Source of the DNA: Nocardioides sambongensis
GTDB taxonomy: Bacteria; Actinomycetota; Actinomycetes; Propionibacteriales; Nocardioidaceae
Length of the DNA: 64,000 nucleotides
Assembly: GCF_006494815.1 (NCBI RefSeq)
Contig: NZ_CP041091.1
Span: 1,116,001 to 1,180,000 of the forward strand
Direction of reading: 5' to 3'
The translations under genes were made by a program, and so were the position numbers. The stretch's first letter is position 1; every line of letters begins with the position of its first letter. Positions 59,042 to 64,000 of this stretch are shown piece after piece. Below the pieces are notes generated by a model. It was given only the letters and a program-made list of their open reading frames with translations. It searched no databases and had not been told where the DNA came from.

Positions 59042-59503
59042 ATGAGTCGGGACGTCCAGATCACCATCGACGCCGCGGATCCGCGGTCGTTGTCGATCTT
59101 CTGGTGCGCGGTGCTGGGCTACCTGCATCCGGCCCCTCCTGGCGTCGAGATCGATCCGGGCACCGATGCGCTCGAGGCCTGGGACCGGTTCCTGGTCGAG
59201 GCCGGCGTCCCGGAGCACCTGCGCAACAGCCGCTCCGCGATCGAGGACCCGGACGGTTCCGGCCCGCGGGTCTTCTTCCAGCAGGTGCCCGAGCAGAAGT
59301 CCGGCAAGAACCGGGTCCACCTCGACGTGCGGGCGGCGCCCGGGCTGCTCGGCAGCGAGCGGATGAGTGCGCTGGAGTCGGAGTGCGCCCGTCTGGTCGC
59401 GCTCGGCGCCTCTCGGGTCGAGCGGCACGATCCGGCCCCTCCGCTGCAGCCCGGTCACATCGTGATGCGCGATCCCGAGGGCAACGAGTTCTGCCTGGAC
59501 TGA
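59042..59503 (+). CDS. VOC (glyoxalase/bleomycin-resistance) superfamily protein
   Basis: A 153-residue protein of the VOC fold: ITIDAADPRSLSIFWCAVLGY at the start, VFFQQVPEQKSGKNRVHLDV in the middle and HIVMRDPEGNEFCLD at the end, a terminus shared by glyoxalase-like proteins. Members include metal enzymes and antibiotic-binding proteins. The ATG at 59042 has ACGAGG upstream; a GTG at 59021 would add seven residues. TATAAG at 58985-58990 may be part of its promoter. It is divergent from helR across the RAE and may respond to the same signal. Confidence 0.85.
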   Translation: MSRDVQITIDAADPRSLSIFWCAVLGYLHPAPPGVEIDPGTDALEAWDRFLVEAGVPEHLRNSRSAIEDPDGSGPRVFFQQVPEQKSGKNRVHLDVRAAPGLLGSERMSALESECARLVALGASRVERHDPAPPLQPGHIVMRDPEGNEFCLD

Positions 59504-59715
59504 CCGCGTGGGCCTCTACCGGGCCGTGGCTCCGGGGACAACCGGCCGTCCACCCTCCAAGCGGCATGGCGCGCCGGCGGGCGAGCGGCTAAGTTGCTTC
59601 GCCGTGGTTGATCTGTTCCGGCCGCACGCCACCGGCGTCCGGACAGGTGGGGGACCCACAGCGTCGCCGACGGCTGTCGGCACACCCGTCCGCGTCGATC
59701 TCGAGGAGACCACTC

Positions 59716-60690
59716 GTGCAGTGGGGCAGAAGCGCGCCGGCCGACCACCGGCCCCTGATCACGGCGGTGCTCTCCTTCACGAGCGCCCAGCTCTCGTTCG
59801 ACGGCCGCATCGAGACGATCCGGACCGAGCAGCCCGCGCGCCTGCGCGAGCTGGTGATGGCTCGGGTCCACGAGCTGGCGGACGAGGCCGGGGTCCCGGT
59901 GCGACTGGCGCTGACCGACGCGCACGGGCAGGCCTCCCTCAGCATTGCTCCGGTCTCACCGTCGGCCGCTGCGCCTGCGGACTCCGCAGCCCCGGACTCC
60001 GCAGCCCCGGCCGACGGTCGGTCCGCACCGGGCGCGCGAGCCGATCGTCGACGCCGGTTGCTCCCCGTCCTGGTGACGGCCGGCTCGCTCAGCATCGTCG
60101 TGGCGGTGGTCGGAGTCGTTCTCGTCATCAGCCAGGACCAGGGGGATGCGGCGGCCACGGTCGACACCCCGGCTCCGCTGCCCGCGAGTCGTCGGCTTCC
60201 ACCGGCGCAGAGCGACCTGGTCGAGCTGCGCGAGCTGGTGATACCGGTGCCGCGGACGGTCGCCCAGGTGAGCGCCACCGGCGGAGCGAACGTGCTCGAC
60301 CTGGCGATCACGGCGGCCCGTCCCGCCACTCTGGAGGTGACCGTGGTCGGTCCCGGGGACGTGGTGCTGATGCAACGGAGGCTCCGGGTCGGACCGCAGG
60401 GGCGCACCGTGGCGCTCGCCGACCTCGGGGCGGGGGAGTACCGCTGGCGCGTCGTACCGGAGCGTGGGCCGGTGCGCGAGGGCACCGCGACCGTGACAGC
60501 ACCGGAGCCCGTTCCGACGACAGAGCAAGTGCCGACCGCACCACCCGATCCCGTCGAGACCCCCGCCGAGATCCCCGATGCGCCCGCCGACGCAGGCGAC
60601 GACGGCTCGGGCGGGACGGGCAAGCGTGACCACAGCGACGACGAGGGCTCGCTGATCGGCGGCACCGGACCGATCGACCCCGATGCGTGA
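59716..60690 (+). CDS. Single-pass membrane protein of unknown function
   Basis: 324 residues, not assigned to a family. Residues about 1-75 form a soluble domain (ITAVLSFTSAQLSFDGRIET, LRELVMARVHELADEAG); then an Ala/Pro/Asp linker with a 15-bp internal duplication; a membrane helix at about 115-137 (LLPVLVTAGSLSIVVAVVGV and on); an external beta-sandwich-like domain (VLDLAITAARPATLEVTVVG, GEYRWRVVPERG); and a Pro/acidic tail. The GTG at 59716 has AGGAG with 7-base spacing. The stop falls inside a triple tandem repeat shared with the start of the next gene. Confidence 0.75.
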   Translation: MQWGRSAPADHRPLITAVLSFTSAQLSFDGRIETIRTEQPARLRELVMARVHELADEAGVPVRLALTDAHGQASLSIAPVSPSAAAPADSAAPDSAAPADGRSAPGARADRRRRLLPVLVTAGSLSIVVAVVGVVLVISQDQGDAAATVDTPAPLPASRRLPPAQSDLVELRELVIPVPRTVAQVSATGGANVLDLAITAARPATLEVTVVGPGDVVLMQRRLRVGPQGRTVALADLGAGEYRWRVVPERGPVREGTATVTAPEPVPTTEQVPTAPPDPVETPAEIPDAPADAGDDGSGGTGKRDHSDDEGSLIGGTGPIDPDA

Positions 60691-60720
60691 GACCCCGATG
60701 CGTCAGACCCCGATGCGTCG
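60676..60720 (+). repeat. 15-bp triple tandem repeat spanning a stop/start junction
   Basis: GACCCCGATGCGTGA, GACCCCGATGCGTCA and GACCCCGATGCGTCG follow each other at 60676, 60691 and 60706. The first copy holds the TGA of the membrane-protein gene; each copy contributes an in-frame ATG (60683, 60698, 60713) for the next gene. Confidence 0.95.
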
Positions 60721-61917
60721 GACGAGCCGGAGGACCACCGTGCGCCGACCGACCTGGACCGGCTGCGCGCTGGCCGTGCTCCTGGCGGCCCTCGCCCACC
60801 TGGTGGCGGTGCCGGCGGCGTCCGCCGCGGATCACCATCGCTGGCGCGGCTTCGCCATCACCGCGTTCGCGGGCACTGCCGCCGGCGGCTGGATCGGCGG
60901 CTACCGGGTCGATGGCGGTGTGCTGCACCGGATCGACCCGCAGCGCACGGCACCGACCGGCCGCCTCGGCGAGCTGACCTGGACCGATCGGGTCGGCAGC
61001 GGGACGCGGGCCGCCCATCGTGCGGCGTGGGTCCTGTCCAAGTACGGCGCCGCCCGCGACCCGGAGAGCCGCGACCGAACGAACGTCCAGGCCGCCGCGG
61101 TCGACGCGGCGGTCCTGCACCTGCTCCGGGGCAAGGGGTGGCGGATCGGCGGGACGAAGGGGCCAGACGGATCGCGCAGGCCGACTACTCATCCCTGGTA
61201 CGTCGCTGGGCCAAGACCTTCGTCCGCCAGTCGGGTCGCCTGGCCGGTCCCTACCGGGTGGACGTGACCACCAACCGGCCGGTCGTCGGGGGAGACACGA
61301 CCGTCGTGGTCGAGGTGCTCTCCGCGCGCGGGCGCCCGGTGGAGAATCTGCCGGTGGAGCTCAGCTACGAGGGAGCCGAGGCCGTCCACGCGCTGACCGG
61401 TGCCACCGGCCGGGTGCAGGCTGCCTGGGCCGCAGGTGCCGCCGGGGAACGGAAGGTGCGCGCGACGGTCCGGCGGCTTCCGACGACGTACCTCGGCGTC
61501 CGGGTCCCGGCGAGCGGGTCGCGGGTCGCGGTCGCCGGACGTCGTACCGTGCGCGAGGGCACCGCCCGCGTGATCGTCCGGGCGAGACCCCAGGTCACCG
61601 CGATCCCGGCCGCACAGACGCGCGCTGCCGGCCGACCGTTCAAGGTGTGGCTGACGACGTCGGGCACCGGGCACGCGACCAAGGCACTGGTGCGCGCCAC
61701 CCTGTACGGCCCCTTCCCATCGGCGGCGGACTCGTCGTGCGCGGGGGAGAAGGTGGCACTGAGCCGCCGCGCGATGATCGTCGGCGACGACCGCGTCCGC
61801 GTGCGCAGGATCAGCCTGCGTGCCGGCGTCTACCGATGGAAGGTCATCCGCCCGGATGACGCCTGGAACACGGCGCGCACCACGTGCACGAGACCACTTC
61901 GGGTCGTCCGCCGCTGA
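60683..61917 (+). pseudogene. Secreted multi-domain protein of unknown function, interrupted by a -1 frameshift
   Basis: From one of three repeat-derived ATGs, the first frame encodes a signal peptide (TGCALAVLLAALAHLVAVPA, cut near ASAADHH) and a helical domain with GYRVDGGVLHRIDPQRTAPT and [20 protein letters not shown], faintly like Gram-positive thioester domains but without the Cys. After 61162 the other frame takes over: RRIAQADYSSLVRRWAKTFV, then Ig-like beta segments (TTVVVEVLSARGRPVENLPV, GRVQAAWAAGAAGERKVRAT) to the stop at 61917. One extra G in the run 61159-61162 repairs it to about 411 codons. Possibly a cell-surface protein working with the preceding gene. Confidence 0.78.
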
Positions 61918-61955
61918 CGCGACGGCCGCGCAACGGTTCGGTGAGATCGCGCTGA

Positions 61956-62432
61956 TCAGTCCCGGTACATGCTCGGCAGCGACCGCGAGGGCGGCTCCCG
62001 CCGCGCCGCCCGGAGACCCTCCTTGAGGTCGACGAGGTCGCCGCGCAGCAGGACCGTCCCGGTCTGGCGTTCGGCGAACGACCGTTCGGCACCGACCCGG
62101 TTGAAGGCAAGGCAGAGGATCGAGCGGACGAGTGCGCGCGCGGTCCCGACGGCGCGGCGGTCGAACTCATCGACCAGGCTGACCGAGAGCCAGTGCATAC
62201 CGATGCTGCGGCCGCGGCCGGCCAGCACGCCACCGTTCAGTACCAGCACACCAACGCCCATCAGGACGCCGAGGACCACCAAGGTCGGCGCGGCCCAACC
62301 GGGCCAGCCGGTGGCGCCGAACCCGGTCGCGATCCCGGTCAGGAAGCCCGGGAGGAAGGCCACCACCATCAGCAGGTTGTCGGTGAGCACCACGCCGAAC
62401 CGCTGCCACCCCGAAACCGTCGGACTCCCCAC
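61956..62432 (-). CDS. RDD family membrane protein
   Basis: A 158-residue protein with two or three hydrophobic segments (LTDNLLMVVAFLPGFLTGIA, LVVLGVLMGVGVLVLNGGVL) and the RDD-like GRSIGMHWLSVSLVDEFDRR ahead of a helix that lacks the usual triple motif. Function unknown; RDD proteins are diverse small membrane proteins. The GTG start is supported by a leaderless-type promoter. Confidence 0.75.
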   Translation of the reverse strand: MGSPTVSGWQRFGVVLTDNLLMVVAFLPGFLTGIATGFGATGWPGWAAPTLVVLGVLMGVGVLVLNGGVLAGRGRSIGMHWLSVSLVDEFDRRAVGTARALVRSILCLAFNRVGAERSFAERQTGTVLLRGDLVDLKEGLRAARREPPSRSLPSMYRD

Positions 62433-62439
62433 CTGTCCG

Positions 62440-62445
62440 AGACTA
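62440..62445 (-). promoter_or_regulatory. -10 hexamer TAGTCT for the RDD gene (leaderless)
   Basis: On the minus strand TAGTCT ends 7 bases before the GTG at 62432. Confidence 0.5.
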
Positions 62446-62481
62446 AACGCGTCGTCGGGGGACCACCACCGCTCGACCGAG

Positions 62482-62487
62482 TATGGT
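62482..62487 (+). promoter_or_regulatory. -10 hexamer TATGGT for the comB-like gene (leaderless)
   Basis: TATGGT ends 8 bases before the GTG at 62496; this is the main support for that start. Confidence 0.45.
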
Positions 62488-62495
62488 CCATCGTC

Positions 62496-63281
62496 GTGGC
62501 CGATCTGTCCGGGCAGGGCGACTTCGCCGTCCGGCTCGACTGGGGACCCACCGGAGCGAGAGCCACCGAGGCCGACGTCTCCGTCGTCGTCGACGTGCTC
62601 AGCTTCTCGACGTCGGTGACGGTCGCCGTCGAGCGCGGCATGCGGGTCCTCCCGTGCCCGTGGCGGTCGGCCCGAGCGCAGGAGTACGCCGACGAGCAGC
62701 GCGCGGTGCTGGCCAGGGGTCGCCTCGAAGCCGCCGTGGACGGCGCACAGCGGGTGCCGTCGCTCTCGCCGGCAAGTCTGCTCGCCTGCGAACCGTACCC
62801 GCGCCTCGTGCTGCCCTCGCCGAACGGCTCGGCCATCGCGGCCGCGCTGCTGGAGCGCGGGGCACGCGTCGCTGCCGGCTGTCTGCGCAACGCCCGCGCC
62901 GTCGCCGAATGGCTGGCTCAGGTGCTCGCAACCGGGAGGTCGGTGGCTGTGATCGCGGCCGGCGAGCGCTGGAGCCAGGACGACTCACTCCGCCCGGCGC
63001 TGGAGGACCATCTGGGCGCCGGCGCGATCCTGTCCGAGCTCGCCGCGCTGGCCGGTCACGCCGGCTTGAGCCCGGAGGCCCGTGCGGCAGCCGACCTGTT
63101 CGAGGTTGGTCGCGACGGACTTCACCAGCGCATGCGCGACTGCGTCGGCGGTCGCGAGCTGATCGGCAAGGGGTACGCGGACGACGTCGAGGTGGCAGCC
63201 GACCTCGACGCCTCGCCGGTGGTCCCGGTGCTCGTCGACGGCGCTTTCGAGCACCGGGCGACGACTCCGGTCGTCTCCTGA
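62496..63281 (+). CDS. ComB-like 2-phosphosulfolactate phosphatase family protein
   Basis: A 261-residue protein of the ComB fold: DVSVVVDVLSFSTSVTVAVE near the start, LVLPSPNGSAIAAALLERGA, AAGCLRNARAVAEWLA and VIAAGERWSQDDSLRPALED. Archaeal ComB hydrolyses 2-phosphosulfolactate in coenzyme M synthesis; actinobacteria do not make coenzyme M in that way, so the substrate here may differ. The Cys in GCLRN and the acidic residues of DVLSFST are the likely active-site positions. It is divergent from the RDD gene. Confidence 0.88.
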   Translation: MADLSGQGDFAVRLDWGPTGARATEADVSVVVDVLSFSTSVTVAVERGMRVLPCPWRSARAQEYADEQRAVLARGRLEAAVDGAQRVPSLSPASLLACEPYPRLVLPSPNGSAIAAALLERGARVAAGCLRNARAVAEWLAQVLATGRSVAVIAAGERWSQDDSLRPALEDHLGAGAILSELAALAGHAGLSPEARAAADLFEVGRDGLHQRMRDCVGGRELIGKGYADDVEVAADLDASPVVPVLVDGAFEHRATTPVVS

Positions 63282-63377
63282 TTCGCCGGGTCTGCCGGCA
63301 ACGGGCTCGAGCGCAGACTGCGGCGGCCCGATCCCCCGCACCGACACCTCGACGCCTCGTCGCTGGACCGCCGTACC

Positions 63378-63842
63378 TTGCACACGTACGAGCCGTTCGA
63401 CTACGCCGGGCACCGCTACGACATCCAGACGGTCGCCGCGGACCTCGAGTTCGTCGGATTGCGCCGGTCGGTCGAGGCTGCGAGGGCAGCCGGCCACACC
63501 CTGAGCGGCGTCGAGGGGATGTTCATGGGGGAGTTGCGGGACACCATCGTCAAACGGCCTCGCGGCATCCACCACAACACCAGGGCGGGGATGTCCGAGG
63601 CGGTCTGCGCCTGCGGACTGATCGTCCCCGCCGACGTACCTCTGGACCGGGCGACCGGCCACCTCGACGACCAACGGTGGGAGCCGGTGCGCACCCTGCT
63701 GATCAGCTTCTCCGACGACTGGTGGCACGAAGGTCTCCCGTGCCGCGCTTACTGCCAAGGCTGCGGCTGGCTGGGGGTGGACGCGCCGTACGCCGAAGCA
63801 GAGCTAGCACGGCTGGCGCACGCCTGTGAGGTGCCTGAGTGA
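63378..63842 (+). CDS. Hypothetical protein with two cysteine pairs
   Basis: A 154-residue soluble protein beginning at a TTG without an obvious ribosome site. It carries VCACGL in the middle and CRAYCQGCGWLG near the end, plausible as a zinc-binding knuckle. Preceding sequence (HRYDIQTVAADLEFVGLRRS) suggests an alpha/beta start. No family recognised. The codon pattern fits a real gene, but the start is uncertain. Confidence 0.6.
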   Translation: MHTYEPFDYAGHRYDIQTVAADLEFVGLRRSVEAARAAGHTLSGVEGMFMGELRDTIVKRPRGIHHNTRAGMSEAVCACGLIVPADVPLDRATGHLDDQRWEPVRTLLISFSDDWWHEGLPCRAYCQGCGWLGVDAPYAEAELARLAHACEVPE

Positions 63843-63900
63843 GCGGAGGCCGTTGCCGCGGGGCTTTGCGATCGGTGGACAGGACAGCCACGATCACCAG

Positions 63901-64000
63901 GTGTCACCTGTGATCCTCCGACCTCGGCTTCCTGCTGACCTTCCAGCGCTGGCCCGGGTGCTGCGGGAACAGCAGCCGGCGACCCGGTATCCCTTCCGGG
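63901..64000 (+). CDS. N-terminal fragment of a probable GNAT acetyltransferase, cut by the right edge
   Basis: From GTG 63901 (or GTG 63910) the frame reads VSPVILRPRLPADLPALARV and continues open to the last base. The pattern ILRPRLPADLPALARVLREQ is the usual first strand and helix of GNAT proteins. Only about 33 codons are present, so the class is likely but the acetyl-CoA motif is outside the window. Confidence 0.55.
   Translation, partial: MSPVILRPRLPADLPALARVLREQQPATRYPFR

Noticed and set aside
60683..61200. Thioester (Cys-Gln) adhesin domain in the secreted protein
   Set aside because: The RTNVQAAAVDAAVLHL region is only loosely similar and the bond-forming Cys is missing.

Overview
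The window is a high-GC (roughly 70%) actinobacterial chromosome segment, densely coding on both strands, with no mobile elements, CRISPR arrays, rRNA or tRNA genes that I could recognise. Gene content and order (mshC, PAC2, metH, trmI, arc/mpa, dop, pup, prcB, prcA, pafA, pafB, pafC, tatA, tatC, HelY-type helicase) follow the block known from Mycobacterium tuberculosis around Rv2130c-Rv2092c. Mycothiol ligase, Pup-proteasome, RbpA and HelR all point to Actinomycetes. A Nocardioides-like member of the Propionibacteriales is my inference, not something the sequence proves.

Layout. 1-9.0 kb: SCO1664-family protein (cut by the left edge), mshC, a double GNAT protein, PAC2 protein, metH behind an apparent SAH riboswitch, App1-type phosphatase. 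9.0-16.0 kb: HAD hydrolase with a probable CTG start and a five-gene oligopeptide ABC importer. 16.0-29.3 kb: RecB-like nuclease, a frameshifted M50 protease, trmI, and the pupylation/proteasome block through pafA, then an FKBP lipoprotein and pafBC. 29.3-36.2 kb: tatA, tatC, diacylglycerol-kinase-like gene, HelY-type helicase, 5'-3' exonuclease, frameshifted Lrp/AsnC gene. 36.4-37.8 kb: a translationally coupled trio of unknown genes (coiled coil plus two one-TM proteins). 37.9-43.3 kb: a lysine degradation cluster (kamA, then divergent kdd-kamD-kamE-kal). 43.3-51.0 kb: lnt, ppm1 and fxsA on +, rbpA, an MFS permease, GDPD and an HTH-MurA fusion on -. 51.1-64 kb: alcohol dehydrogenase, META lipoprotein (frameshifted), class-II UvrA, CREST hydrolase, RAE-associated helR with a divergent VOC gene, an unknown membrane/secreted pair, RDD protein, comB-like gene, a Cys-rich hypothetical, and the start of a GNAT gene at the right edge.

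How the parts relate. Pup ends in Glu, so Dop should act mainly as depupylase; Arc ends in a Tyr-Leu motif that fits gating of the PrcBA core; PafA ligates Pup; PafBC are the linked WYL-domain DNA-damage regulators. The kam cluster encodes most steps from lysine to crotonyl-CoA, but the cleavage enzyme (Kce) is not in the window. HelR under a rifamycin-associated element indicates inducible rifamycin tolerance.

Two window-wide patterns stand out. Many genes have a TANNNT -10 hexamer placed 6-8 bases before the start codon, implying leaderless mRNAs; this settled several starts. Four unrelated genes are each broken by what looks like loss of one base in a 3-4 base homopolymer, which suggests consensus errors in the assembly at least as strongly as real pseudogenes.
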